Notes: generated by a model from the sequence alone, not told the origin. Numbered from the stretch's first letter, positions 44,467-53,650 are shown. The stretch: DNA of 64,000 nucleotides from an uncultured Balneola sp. (GCA_902529115.1 CABZVB010000002.1:1-64000); one strand, 5' to 3'. Program-made: numbers and translations.

Positions 44467-45744
44467 TTATCCATCTCTTTGTATGACTATAATCGTTATA
44501 TCATCACTTTGTTCAGCTTCCTTACGAAAATGATTTAATTCTTCAGTAATACCTTCAACCATTGCATCAGGATCTAAAAACTTATTGTCTAATAACCATT
44601 TTTCAAATCTTTCTTCTCCATAAAAATCACCCTTTATATTTCTAGCCTCTGTGATACCGTCAGAATACAAAATTATTTTTTGGTTGGATTTTATTTTATA
44701 AACCTCTTCATCATATTTCACAGTATCTAGTATACCCAACATTAAACCCCCAACCTCAAGAGTGGAAATCGAATTTTTTTCGACATCTAATACATAGGGA
44801 TTGTTATGACCTGCATTTACATAACGTATTGTATTTTTGATTGAATCCAATTCACAATAAATAGCCGTTATAAATTTATCTAATGGTGAATCATTAAATA
44901 TTAATTCATTCACTTTGGTTAAAGATATATTGGGCGTATTACTGTACTCTAGATGTGACCTAAGAGAAGCTCTCATGGTAGCCATCAATAAAGCGGCTGA
45001 TACACCTTTACCAGTAACATCTGCTACTGTAAATCCCCAATTATTTTTATTAGGTAACGATATATAATCATAATAGTCGCCTCCAACATTTTTTGCAGGT
45101 ATACTACAACCAGCAACTTTATAATTTGAAATCATAGGTTGCTCTTTAGGCCAAAATCCACTTTGAATGGTAGATGCTAATTCGATTTCTTTGTTTAATA
45201 ATTGGTTATTCAACCGTTCTTTATGTAATAATGCATTTTCAACAGCAATGGCTGCCTGATTTGCCATAGTTTGAAAAATCGCTGCATTATCTTGGTCAAA
45301 CTTTTCTAATTGAAGACTATTTATAGCTTGGAGTGCTCCAATTACCTCATTATTATGATTAATTAAAGGAACACAAATTATATTTTTTGTTTTAAAAGAC
45401 GATCCTTTACCTATATCTCCCCCAAATCTAGAGTCTTTACTCACATCTTTAACAACTGCTAACTTTTTATTTTGTACAACCCAACCTGAGATGCCTGATG
45501 TTACGGGAATTTTTTTACCTGACAATTCAGCAGTTAAAGGACCTGTAGGGACCGTTAAAATTAAATCATTTTTGTCCTCTGATAATAGAAACAAAGAACT
45601 TGCCTCTGCGCTCATTATTTCCTTCGTTGCATTCATTATTTCTTTAAGAATATTTTTCAATTCTAAATTAGAATTAATTTTAGCAACCAATTCCATTAAC
45701 AAATTTAGTTTATTAACATCTATTAAATTATTCTCTTTGGACAT
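44467..45744 (-). CDS. GAF-PP2C (SpoIIE-type) serine phosphatase
   Basis: Partner-switching phosphatase expected to dephosphorylate a STAS anti-sigma antagonist. The product has an N-terminal coiled segment, a GAF domain (about 25-175, IMSAEASSLFLLSEDKNDL ... AIAVENALLHKERL) and a SpoIIE/RsbU PP2C domain with GGDYYDYISL, FTVADVTGKGVSAALLMA, NAGHNNPY and LYSDGITEARN. I chose ATG 45744, which directly follows the PrsW stop (45747-45749); a GTG at 45771 would overlap PrsW. No output DNA-binding domain. Its likely target is the STAS protein at 52.1 kb. Confidence 0.9.
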   Translation of the reverse strand: MSKENNLIDVNKLNLLMELVAKINSNLELKNILKEIMNATKEIMSAEASSLFLLSEDKNDLILTVPTGPLTAELSGKKIPVTSGISGWVVQNKKLAVVKDVSKDSRFGGDIGKGSSFKTKNIICVPLINHNNEVIGALQAINSLQLEKFDQDNAAIFQTMANQAAIAVENALLHKERLNNQLLNKEIELASTIQSGFWPKEQPMISNYKVAGCSIPAKNVGGDYYDYISLPNKNNWGFTVADVTGKGVSAALLMATMRASLRSHLEYSNTPNISLTKVNELIFNDSPLDKFITAIYCELDSIKNTIRYVNAGHNNPYVLDVEKNSISTLEVGGLMLGILDTVKYDEEVYKIKSNQKIILYSDGITEARNIKGDFYGEERFEKWLLDNKFLDPDAMVEGITEELNHFRKEAEQSDDITIIVIQRDG

Positions 45745-45746
45745 AT

Positions 45747-46754
45747 CTATTTTATTAATGTTAGTTGCCACAAGTCTGTGTCTTTTAAGTTTAATAATGG
45801 TTGTATAGCAAGTTTACCAGTTTTACCAATTTGAGTCTCTAAATATTCAAGCTCTTTAAATTGTGCTATAGTAGAGGGATCAGGCTCTAGTTCAATTCCA
45901 GAATCTTTCAAGATTAGCAGTCCTTTTGCTTTAACAGAAAGCTCCAAATAAATTCGTAAATAACAAATAATATCCCCTACTACTAAGGGCTGAAAGCTAT
46001 TCTGGACAGTTGAGATGTACTTACCTACTCTTGTCTCAGATATATTACCTGCCATTAGTAATTTAAGTAATTCCATATCATTATCTAAGCCAACACCTAA
46101 CCAAGATCTAGTAAATTCTTCGCTTTTATTAAAAATCACATAATAAATAATCGGTAGTGATAGAATAGTTATAATAGCAGTTGTGATGGGTGGCAATAAA
46201 AATAAATTATAGACTGCATGAATGATAACTGCAGATAAATAACCAAATAAAAATGGAAAAAAGTTATTCCAAGACTTCGTATCACTAATGATTTTTATAA
46301 TAATAGCAGCAATACTTGTAACTCCACCATGCATTATTGCAGTACCAAAACCTCTAACAAACCATGTAATTAAACTAGTATTATTAAGTACATTCAAGTA
46401 AAAGATATTTTCAATGAGTGCAAATCCAACTCCGATTGCAAATCCTAATATTGCACTATCAATCATAAATCCTATACGTCGTTGCCTGAATAATAATAAT
46501 ATCGGAATAAGCTTTAGGAACTCCTCAGTAAATGGGGCTATGAAACGACTCAATGTTGTTCGGTCGACTGAATAATTAATAGTAATAAAATCATTAACTA
46601 ATGTAGCCAAACCTGCGGTTATACAACCAATAACAACAGTTGACATTAAAAATTCTTTCTTTATCAATTGAAAAGTGTCTAGATACCACATTATTAGCAA
46701 AAAAATTAACATGGGAAGCAATGCTACACTAAATTCAATTATCACCTGCATCAT
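45747..46754 (-). CDS. prsW: PrsW-family intramembrane metalloprotease
   Basis: A multi-pass membrane protease. The 335 residues contain about eight helices and all the PrsW motifs: EEFLK (77-81), FALIE (111-115), MHGG with His142, and HAVYN (His179-Asn183). A ~120-residue soluble C-terminal domain (from about 215) is an extension beyond the basic PrsW core. In Bacillus, PrsW cleaves the anti-sigma factor RsiW, and an ECF sigma with a membrane anti-sigma-like protein lies 3-5 kb upstream here. It is 18 bp downstream of the MA-peptidase gene and continuous with the PP2C gene. Confidence 0.87.
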   Translation of the reverse strand: MMQVIIEFSVALLPMLIFLLIMWYLDTFQLIKKEFLMSTVVIGCITAGLATLVNDFITINYSVDRTTLSRFIAPFTEEFLKLIPILLLFRQRRIGFMIDSAILGFAIGVGFALIENIFYLNVLNNTSLITWFVRGFGTAIMHGGVTSIAAIIIKIISDTKSWNNFFPFLFGYLSAVIIHAVYNLFLLPPITTAIITILSLPIIYYVIFNKSEEFTRSWLGVGLDNDMELLKLLMAGNISETRVGKYISTVQNSFQPLVVGDIICYLRIYLELSVKAKGLLILKDSGIELEPDPSTIAQFKELEYLETQIGKTGKLAIQPLLNLKDTDLWQLTLIK

Positions 46755-46772
46755 AACATTGAATAATCTAGA

Positions 46773-49724
46773 CTATCTCATTAAACGCAATGAAATCATC
46801 AATTCATTATAGCTCTCACCACTTAAATTATCTTTTGCAGTAGCATAACCTATTGAAAGGGTTGACGAAAGTATTTGGATCATTGATAATCTAAAGTCAA
46901 TTTGAGCACCAATATTAAAAAATCGCTCGTTAAAATTAGAGTTATCCAAATTGGTCATTAAAGTACTGGTAAATAGGTTCATCTGAGCCCAATTCACATG
47001 ATAATTATTAAATCCGAGTTTTTTAAATCTAATGGGCGGTAGTGAAAGTTCACCCATAATTTTCATATAATTTGTCCCACCAACTTTATTTAATTCTACA
47101 CCAGGAAAAGAAGTCGCACTACGATATCTCTTGCTGTATTGATTGTCAATCCAATTGTTCCCAAAGCCACCAAAGTAAAAATTTCCCAATGGCTCTTTTC
47201 TTGGTGAAAATGAAATCCCAGCCGATGATCTAACCCAAACAGATGAGTGTTTAACTGGTAATGGTATACCAAAATCAAAACTTTGACTAATTCTAGGAAA
47301 TAAAGTCTCAGCTACATAGTTATTGTAAGAGCTCATAGACCATTGAAAACCTTTTTCATAATCGACAGCCCCTAAAGACGCTCTCATAGACTGATAGTTA
47401 ATACTTCCAGATAAAGCGAAAAACTGATCAAAAGAAGTTTTTATATTTTGAAAATTAGGTAATTTCTCCATGCCACCAAAATAAATACCGCTGATATTTG
47501 CTGATAAATTTTTATCAACCTCCTCTATTAGATTAAAATTTCTAGAGAGTCCTAGTGAATAGCCTTTTCTTGATTTTTTTGTTGGGCCAAACAAATCATA
47601 AAAATCAGCTCCATTATAAGTCCCTGTAATTGCCCAATCTGAAAATTCATAGGATGCAGATGCATGTACATTTTCGTCATTCTTCCATAAGGAATTGTTA
47701 GTGAATGACAATTCAATTCCTATGTTGTGCAGTTTCATAGGATCATTTATGTTAATTTTCACACCAGGAGAGACATAGTCCTTATATCCATGAATAATTG
47801 GATAAATAGAGTTAAGCTTTAGCTTTCTAATCGGTTTATAATCAGATACCCCTATTTTTATTGAATTAACATCAATTACGTTTTGTGAAGGTGGTGGTAA
47901 AATCCAATCCATTACGATTGGATGATTTTCGACTATCTCCTGCCCCAAAAAATGTATCGCACTAACTTTTTTTACAGGTTTATTTTCTAAATAAATTGGG
48001 TAAAAACCGTTACCTGAATATTCAAATGCAATCAATTTTTCATCATTCAATGGTACAGGCTTAAATAGGCCCGTTTCTGCGTTACTTAACCATTCCATGG
48101 TTTCATTTTCCATAGAGTACCTAGTTATATTAGAAACTCCAGAATAGTATGATGAACCAAATAAAAATTTACCATCATCTGAAAAAGTAAAACTTGCAGG
48201 AGAACTTACATCAAAATCATAAATCTCTCTTGGATTGAATTCAGCATTCATTAATTCATCTATTTCTAATAAAACTAATTTTTGGAAACCACTAACATCT
48301 CCAATAGCTGCACTCAAATATTCACCATTTGGAGATATATCTATGTCAAATATATCTTCACCATATGGCATTGTGAATACTCTTTCCCAGTCGTCATAAG
48401 GTTTTGGAATTCTGATTAGTGACGCTATTCCGTTAAAATGTCTCACAGCCCATAAAGATTCATCATGCTCGTTAAAAACCAGATAACCAGCCCTTAGATC
48501 TTTAATCAATTGTCTTGGTTTTTTCTGATCTATGTTAACTGTAAATAAATCTCTCCAACCGTTATTATTATTTGTATAAAAAATAGATCCAGATTTTTTA
48601 TCATAGGTCAATGAACTCACGAAATATACAGCCGATCCAATAACATCTGTCACCTTATCGAAAGTACCTTTATCTAAATCATATGTTGTAATATGAGCTA
48701 CTTCACCCGGCAAATCAGCAGCAAAAATCAGCTTATTCCTAACTTTGTCATATACTGCGTTAGATACTGCACCTAATGGATTAGTTGAGAGACGTTCACC
48801 TTGAGTAACTATGTTACTTCTAATTCTATTCAAGTTAGATGATTGCCATTCCTTTTCCCACTCAATCCAATTTGACCACTCATCATCTAATGATATACCA
48901 TAAACATTTTTAAACTGTTTGGCATAAAAACTCTTGCTTTCGTCATCACGAGAAACCCAATCTAATAGACTATTTGGCCCGTATTTGTTGGATAGATAGG
49001 CCATGAATCTTGTCCCGTACATATAAGAATTCGAACCAATCTCAAAATCATTAGTAGTCCCTTCCGATTCTAATCCTACCGCATCATAAATATGCATTGA
49101 GTCTCGAACCATTGTCCGAAACATCATCTCATCATACCCCCCCATTACTCTTCCAATACCACCATTCATCCATGTTGTCATGTAATCAGCTATACCCTCG
49201 TGGTACCATCTAGGTGCGTAAATCCGTGGATTAGTCAAATAACTATATCCCATTGAAATTGGATTATCTTTATCTGGAGCGACTTTCCCAGCGAAAATTT
49301 TTCTGAATGTAAGATCTCTATTTGATGGTTTTTCTTGTGCAATGATATGTACTAATTCATGCTTCATAAGAACACCTATTCTCTCATTAGCTTGATTAGT
49401 CTCATAAGCATAACTAAAAGGGGCTATGCCCATTAAAACCACATTATTTGGTACTGCAGTTGCACCACCTTGTGCAAAATCACCAAAATCAGACATAATT
49501 ACATGTATTGGTTCATTTACCTTATAAGCAAACTTTTCTTTATGGAACTCGAGTGCGTTGGTAAAATTTCTAATTGAGTGATTTATAAGATATTCATGAC
49601 CAAAATTGTAATAAATCAGTTCAAGATCTTCCGTAGAAACAATTTTAAATTGAGCATTAGTAGGCTTACTAAAACTGAATAGCGATATAAGTATTACAAG
49701 AATTGAGGTTTTATTTATACCCAT
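46773..49724 (-). CDS. Exported peptidase-MA-like / TolB-propeller / beta-barrel protein
   Basis: A 983-residue outer-membrane or periplasmic protein. The signal peptide ends PTNAQ/F. A gluzincin metallopeptidase domain (about 28-260) has HELVH at 122-126 and WYHEGIADY at 173-181, giving both zinc histidines, the general base and the third ligand Glu. A TolB/WD40-like beta-propeller follows (about 300-610; NEHDESLWAVRHFNG, DIDISPNGEYLSAAIGD, FTFSDDGKFLFGSSYY) and the C-terminal third is beta-barrel-like, ending with LMISLRLMR. Substrates are unknown. It is the first gene of an operon with prsW and the PP2C gene, placed after a bidirectional terminator. Confidence 0.82.
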   Translation of the reverse strand: MGINKTSILVILISLFSFSKPTNAQFKIVSTEDLELIYYNFGHEYLINHSIRNFTNALEFHKEKFAYKVNEPIHVIMSDFGDFAQGGATAVPNNVVLMGIAPFSYAYETNQANERIGVLMKHELVHIIAQEKPSNRDLTFRKIFAGKVAPDKDNPISMGYSYLTNPRIYAPRWYHEGIADYMTTWMNGGIGRVMGGYDEMMFRTMVRDSMHIYDAVGLESEGTTNDFEIGSNSYMYGTRFMAYLSNKYGPNSLLDWVSRDDESKSFYAKQFKNVYGISLDDEWSNWIEWEKEWQSSNLNRIRSNIVTQGERLSTNPLGAVSNAVYDKVRNKLIFAADLPGEVAHITTYDLDKGTFDKVTDVIGSAVYFVSSLTYDKKSGSIFYTNNNNGWRDLFTVNIDQKKPRQLIKDLRAGYLVFNEHDESLWAVRHFNGIASLIRIPKPYDDWERVFTMPYGEDIFDIDISPNGEYLSAAIGDVSGFQKLVLLEIDELMNAEFNPREIYDFDVSSPASFTFSDDGKFLFGSSYYSGVSNITRYSMENETMEWLSNAETGLFKPVPLNDEKLIAFEYSGNGFYPIYLENKPVKKVSAIHFLGQEIVENHPIVMDWILPPPSQNVIDVNSIKIGVSDYKPIRKLKLNSIYPIIHGYKDYVSPGVKININDPMKLHNIGIELSFTNNSLWKNDENVHASASYEFSDWAITGTYNGADFYDLFGPTKKSRKGYSLGLSRNFNLIEEVDKNLSANISGIYFGGMEKLPNFQNIKTSFDQFFALSGSINYQSMRASLGAVDYEKGFQWSMSSYNNYVAETLFPRISQSFDFGIPLPVKHSSVWVRSSAGISFSPRKEPLGNFYFGGFGNNWIDNQYSKRYRSATSFPGVELNKVGGTNYMKIMGELSLPPIRFKKLGFNNYHVNWAQMNLFTSTLMTNLDNSNFNERFFNIGAQIDFRLSMIQILSSTLSIGYATAKDNLSGESYNELMISLRLMR

Positions 49725-49881
49725 GATTTTACACTATTTATACAATTCTATTTTAATTATTTAATAAAATTTACTTGGAAAGTTAATTACACCTAATAAC
49801 TTGGACATTGACTGTATAACTTTAATGTCATGTGCCGATCAAAATATTAGGTTGTGTAAGCTAGTAAATGATTCTAAATAA

Positions 49882-49916
49882 AAAAAAGACTACAAATTAC
49901 ATTTGTAGTCTTTTTT
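49882..49916. terminator. Strong bidirectional terminator
   Basis: Perfect 16-bp arms AAAAAAGACTACAAAT (49882-49897) and ATTTGTAGTCTTTTTT (49901-49916) with a TAC loop; T-runs result on both strands. It lies about 40 bp past the stop of the nonapeptide-repeat gene and separates the sigma-factor operon from the MA/PrsW/PP2C operon. Confidence 0.9.
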
Positions 49917-49954
49917 GGCTCAAAACTAAATAACTATACTAATAATATAAGTGG

Positions 49955-51466
49955 TTAGTTAAATGATTCTATATCTGATCCACTAATTAAATTGTGAAAA
50001 TTTGGATTTGCCATAAGCCTATTAAAATTAGGTGATGCCATTAATTCATTGAAAGAAGGACTTGCTAATAACTGTACAAAATTAGGAGTAGAGACAAGTC
50101 GAGCAAAATCCGGGCTTGAAACTAATCTACTAAAATTTGGACTTGAAATTAATTGAGCAAAGTCTGGACCCGCCATCAATTGAGCAAAGTTTGGCCCAGC
50201 CATTAATTCTGTGAAATTTGGGCTTGCAATTAGTTCAGTAAAATTAGGACTTGCCATTAGTTGTCGAAAATTAGGGCTTGAAACTAGTCTGCTAAAATTT
50301 GGGCTTGAAATTAACTGCGCGAAGTTTGGACCCGCCATCAATTGAGTAAAGTTTGGACTTGTCATTAATTGTGCAAAGTCAGGCGTCGATACGAGTCGGG
50401 CAAAACTTGGACTTGAAGTTAATTCAGCAAATTCAGGACTTGCTAGTAACTGTGCAAAATTGGGGCTTGATGTAAGTTCTGCAAATTCTGGGCTTGCGGC
50501 TAATTCTGCAAAATTAGGGCTAGACATCAACTGCGCAAACTCTGGACCTGTAATTAATTTTGCAAAATTTGGGCTAGCCAAAAGTTCACTAAATGAAGGA
50601 TTAGTAGTTAACCTAGCAAAATCTGGGCTTGCTGCTAACATAGCGAATTCTGGGCTTACCATTAACTGTGCAAACTCAGGCGCAGCCAATAATTCAGCAA
50701 AACTTGGACTACTAGTTAGTTCAGCGAAAGAAGGACTAGTAATAAGCTCGCTAAAGTTAGGACTAGACATCAATTGAGCGAACTCAGGATTGGCCATTAA
50801 TTGAGCAAAATCAGGACTTGCAATCATTTGATTAAAATTTGGACTTGCAAATAATTGAAAGAAATCAGGGCTTGCCATTAATTGGACAAAGGATTCATTT
50901 TGAGATAAATTTGTTAGCTCCCCTGATTCAACTAAATCCATAAAGGTTTTATCTTGTAATAGCTGCTGCATTTCCTGATTTTCAAGAGTAATATCAGCTT
51001 GAGTTACCTGGGTGGCTCTATAACGGACGGCTCGTTCAACAGGATCACCACCAATAGTTCCACTTATTTCGTTAGTTGAAGGTTGTTCTATATTTGATGC
51101 AAATAGAATCAAATACATAGCGGCTGCCCCTACAGCAGCTGAAATGAAATTTGACATAGTTAACTTGTTATTACTTTTGGCCATTATGTCTCCATTAATA
51201 GTTTTGGTTTGATTTATTGTGTTTTTTTTATTTTTAGACTCTGATTCAATAGCTTTTATAATGTTATTTTTAATTTCAGATGATGATTTTGAAATTAATA
51301 ACTTTTCACCTAGATACGATAGTTCAGTAGCTAGTGATTTAATTTCAAGCATCAAATCCTTTGCCTCTGAATTTTTATTGATAATTTCCCGAAATGATTT
51401 TGAAGCATCTAATGAATTTTCGTTATCAATTTCAGACTGAATTAATTGTATATATTTTTTATCCAT
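49955..51466 (-). CDS. Membrane anti-sigma-like protein with 33 nonapeptide repeats
   Basis: A 503-residue protein, not a family I can name. Residues 1-80 are helical and acidic/basic (SFREIINKNSEAKDLMLEIK, SSEIKNNIIKAIESE), like the cytoplasmic part of membrane anti-sigma factors that lack the zinc-binding motif. A single membrane helix at about 106-126 (NFISAAVGAAAMYLILFAS) follows. Residues 198-494 are 33 back-to-back nonapeptides with consensus (A/S)SP(N/D/E/S)FAxL(M/L), and nine residues close the protein. If the N-terminus is cytoplasmic, the repeat fibre is outside the inner membrane. It lies 65 bp downstream of the ECF sigma gene, the usual place for an anti-sigma factor. Confidence 0.72.
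   Translation of the reverse strand: MDKKYIQLIQSEIDNENSLDASKSFREIINKNSEAKDLMLEIKSLATELSYLGEKLLISKSSSEIKNNIIKAIESESKNKKNTINQTKTINGDIMAKSNNKLTMSNFISAAVGAAAMYLILFASNIEQPSTNEISGTIGGDPVERAVRYRATQVTQADITLENQEMQQLLQDKTFMDLVESGELTNLSQNESFVQLMASPDFFQLFASPNFNQMIASPDFAQLMANPEFAQLMSSPNFSELITSPSFAELTSSPSFAELLAAPEFAQLMVSPEFAMLAASPDFARLTTNPSFSELLASPNFAKLITGPEFAQLMSSPNFAELAASPEFAELTSSPNFAQLLASPEFAELTSSPSFARLVSTPDFAQLMTSPNFTQLMAGPNFAQLISSPNFSRLVSSPNFRQLMASPNFTELIASPNFTELMAGPNFAQLMAGPDFAQLISSPNFSRLVSSPDFARLVSTPNFVQLLASPSFNELMASPNFNRLMANPNFHNLISGSDIESFN
49985..50875 (-). repeat. 33 tandem 27-bp coding repeats (nonapeptide array)
   Basis: Every unit is exactly nine codons, with Pro at position 3, Phe at 5 and Leu at 8 almost invariant (one Met at 8). 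DNA identity between units varies, but blocks such as AGPNFAQLI/SSPNFSRLV recur (units 21-22 and 27-28), which shows block duplication. The fixed phase over 891 bp indicates selection on the protein. Confidence 0.92.
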
Positions 51467-51531
51467 TTACAGCTAGTGTTCCTTTATTATAAATACAATA
51501 CAGATTATCAAATGTTGGTGAAAAATTTAAG

Positions 51532-52056
51532 TTAATTCCCTTTAACATGATTTCTTAAAACCATTCTTGCACTATACAATCTAGATTTCACTGTTTTTTC
51601 AGACACGTCTAGAATTTGTGATATTTCCTTATAGGTAAAATTTTCAAAATGTTTTAGCTGAATTATAATTCTTTGATCTTGACTTAGTTTAGCTATAGCC
51701 AAATTTAATTTATTTAATTTCAAAGTGTCTATCTCATCAATATCAGACTCAATAACATGAATATTCTCATCATACTCTTCAAATACCCGAATTTTTTTAA
51801 GAGTGTTTAGAGATTCATTGACGGCTATTTTATATAGCCAACTTTTAAAGTTGTATTCAAAATCATATTTATGAAGATGTTTCCAAGACTTAATAAATAC
51901 ATCCTGTGTTATTTCTTCGGATGTCGCATGATTTTTTACAATTCCTATGATTAATCTAAAGATTTGATCTTGATATTCATCAATCAATACTTCAAATGAC
52001 TTTAAATCACCATTCAAAGAATTTCTAATCAGATTATGAATAATGTTTTGATCCAT
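51532..52056 (-). CDS. ECF-type RNA polymerase sigma factor
   Basis: A 174-residue sigma-70 family regulator with only regions 2 and 4. Region 2 reads YQDQIFRLIIGIVKNHATSE then EITQDVFIKSWKHLHKYD, and NFKSWLYKIAVNESLNTLKK follows. Region 4 contains ISQILDVSEKTVKSRLYSAR as a helix-turn-helix. It starts 2 bp after the STAS stop and is followed by the repeat-bearing membrane protein, its likely anti-sigma. Promoters recognised are unknown. Confidence 0.93.
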   Translation of the reverse strand: MDQNIIHNLIRNSLNGDLKSFEVLIDEYQDQIFRLIIGIVKNHATSEEITQDVFIKSWKHLHKYDFEYNFKSWLYKIAVNESLNTLKKIRVFEEYDENIHVIESDIDEIDTLKLNKLNLAIAKLSQDQRIIIQLKHFENFTYKEISQILDVSEKTVKSRLYSARMVLRNHVKGN

Positions 52057-52058
52057 GT

Positions 52059-52346
52059 CTATTCATCAAATACAAACAGTTGATCTAACCTTGTATATTT
52101 AAATACATCCTTAATATGTTCATTAAGGTTCTTGAGGATCACTTTATAACCCATACCATTAAGCCGATGATAATTTTTGACTAATATACCTAACCCCATA
52201 CTTGAAATATAACTTAATTCTTCCAAATCTAGCGTTAATGTAACTTCATATCTCTGCAAAAAATCAGTCACAATTTCAGCTTGGCTAGCATCAAACTCAC
52301 CAATTAATTTAATTTCATTCTGGCTAACTTCTTCAATTTTAAACAT
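52059..52346 (-). CDS. STAS-domain anti-sigma factor antagonist (SpoIIAA/RsbV-like)
   Basis: A 95-residue single-domain protein that in this family is phosphorylated by an HPK-like kinase and frees a sigma factor or other partner when dephosphorylated. LTLDLEELSYISSMGLGILV has the conserved D-L-x(4)-(Y/F)-I-S-S-x-G segment with the phosphorylatable Ser. The start is one base after the stop of the kinase gene and the end is 2 bp before the sigma gene, so all three are translated from one message. Confidence 0.93.
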   Translation of the reverse strand: MFKIEEVSQNEIKLIGEFDASQAEIVTDFLQRYEVTLTLDLEELSYISSMGLGILVKNYHRLNGMGYKVILKNLNEHIKDVFKYTRLDQLFVFDE

Positions 52347-52347
52347 T

Positions 52348-52758
52348 TCAATTTATATGTTTAGTTATTTTTATGGTTGTTTTACCTGCATCATGATCAA
52401 ATATTAGATCATCCATCAGTTTTTTGATGAGATGAATTCCAAGGCCGCCATATTTTTTTTGTTTAAAATACTCATCAAAATCAATTTCATCTGTATTTAC
52501 TATATCAAATGGATTGTCTTCATGATCTATCAAACTTATAGAAATACTATTTTTATAGGATTCTATTCGAATAGCTATATCCTTAGTCGTAGTTTCATTG
52601 TGACGTACCATATTCATGAAAATTTCTTCCACAGACAATTTTAGCTCATTAAGTATTTTTAGATTTGACGCATTTTCTGCTATTACAGTATTCAAGAATT
52701 GAAATATCATGGGTAATTCACTAGCACTTCTACTGAAATATTTAATCTCGTTGGTCAT
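52348..52758 (-). CDS. Anti-sigma regulatory factor, HATPase_c serine kinase (RsbW-like)
   Basis: A 136-residue GHKL ATPase domain alone. The frame extends to a TTG at 52767; I prefer the ATG at 52758 (MTNEIKYFSRSASELP). ELKLSVEEIFMNMVRHN is the N-box, DHEDNPFD the G1-like box and YGGLGIHLIKKLMDD the G2 box. Such proteins phosphorylate their STAS partner and bind a sigma or other target. It heads the four-gene minus-strand operon with STAS, ECF sigma and the repeat protein. Confidence 0.9.
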   Translation of the reverse strand: MTNEIKYFSRSASELPMIFQFLNTVIAENASNLKILNELKLSVEEIFMNMVRHNETTTKDIAIRIESYKNSISISLIDHEDNPFDIVNTDEIDFDEYFKQKKYGGLGIHLIKKLMDDLIFDHDAGKTTIKITKHIN

Positions 52759-53463
52759 AAAATACAATGATAATTTAACATGAGATCGTTACAATTATAT
52801 GCTTAGCTTTGATTGAATCTCAAATGGAATAGTTCAAAAAAAGGCTCTTCTTGATTCCTTTAGACTTTGCTGCTATTCATTTGAATAAAGAGAAAAATAG
52901 AATTATTATGAATGTGGGTTGACGAAACTTTATTTATTAATAATATATATAGAATTTAAGTACTCAAAAATAGATTTTTATTAACCTTAAGGATTGAGTG
53001 TTTATAATCAATTTATATGGCCTAAACAATCTTTTCAATTCTAAAAGTAAAAACTGCTTCACTATAATTTAATATTGACTTTCAGGTTGCTTCTGCCCCT
53101 ACATATGTACCTTTGTATGACCACTAAATAACCCTTCCCTTTTACTAATTATATTACCAACAAATAGAGCTATACTGGTTATCTATACTAGTATTAATAC
53201 ATCCATATCTAATCCATTTATTTCAACAAAATTTGACCCCCTATAGGCCAAAATCAATGTTCTTGGGGATAACCTGACATTATACTAATTATTAAGAAAG
53301 TAAAATAAACGCAATAATATCAATGACTCTGAATAGTACCCAGGCCAAAGTCTATGTTAAATAAGAAAGTTTCTATTTACAATAGACTTATAAAGTCGTA
53401 TTTTTTTTGTCTTTTAGATTATTGAAATTATTATGGCATTAATGGCAACTGCCTACTTTAGAA
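52759..53463. other. 700-bp non-coding region between sigma operon and tRNA cluster
   Basis: AT-rich, with no convincing open frame on either strand and no recognisable RNA. It must contain the promoter of the minus-strand anti-sigma kinase operon and the promoter of the plus-strand tRNA cluster. TTAAGGATTGAGTG-like and other short motifs were not interpretable. It is the longest empty stretch in the window. Confidence 0.35.
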
Positions 53464-53534
53464 GGCGACATGGCCGAGTGGCTAGGCAGAGGTCTGCAAA
53501 ACCTTGTACGGCGGTTCGAATCCGCCTGTCGCCT
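53464..53534 (+). tRNA. tRNA-Cys (GCA)
   Basis: A 71-nt cloverleaf. Acceptor GGCGACA pairs with TGTCGCC, with discriminator T as expected for Cys; the anticodon loop gives GCA; T-arm GGTTCGAATCC. CCA is not encoded. Confidence 0.96.
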
Positions 53535-53569
53535 CATATGTTTTATTTAATCAATTGACTTAATGACCT

Positions 53570-53642
53570 GCCGCGTTCGTCTAGAGGCCTAGGACGCCGC
53601 CCTTTCACGGCGGTAGCACGGGTTCGAATCCCGTACGCGGTA
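53570..53642 (+). tRNA. tRNA-Glu (UUC), copy 1
   Basis: A 73-nt cloverleaf with acceptor GCCGCGT and ACGCGGT (terminal G-U) and discriminator A. Anticodon loop CTTTCAC gives TTC. The next three bases happen to be CCA. It is identical over its full length to the copy at 53741-53813. Confidence 0.96.
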
Positions 53643-53650
53643 CCATTTAT

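Noticed and set aside
50460-50777. 105-codon plus-strand open frame with a repetitive translation
   Set aside because: It is the antisense of the nonapeptide array. The 27-bp period keeps one antisense frame free of stops; there is no start context or independent motif.
49985-50875. Regular short repeats resembling a CRISPR array
   Set aside because: All units are 27 bp back to back without spacers and are in coding phase; there are no cas genes in the window.
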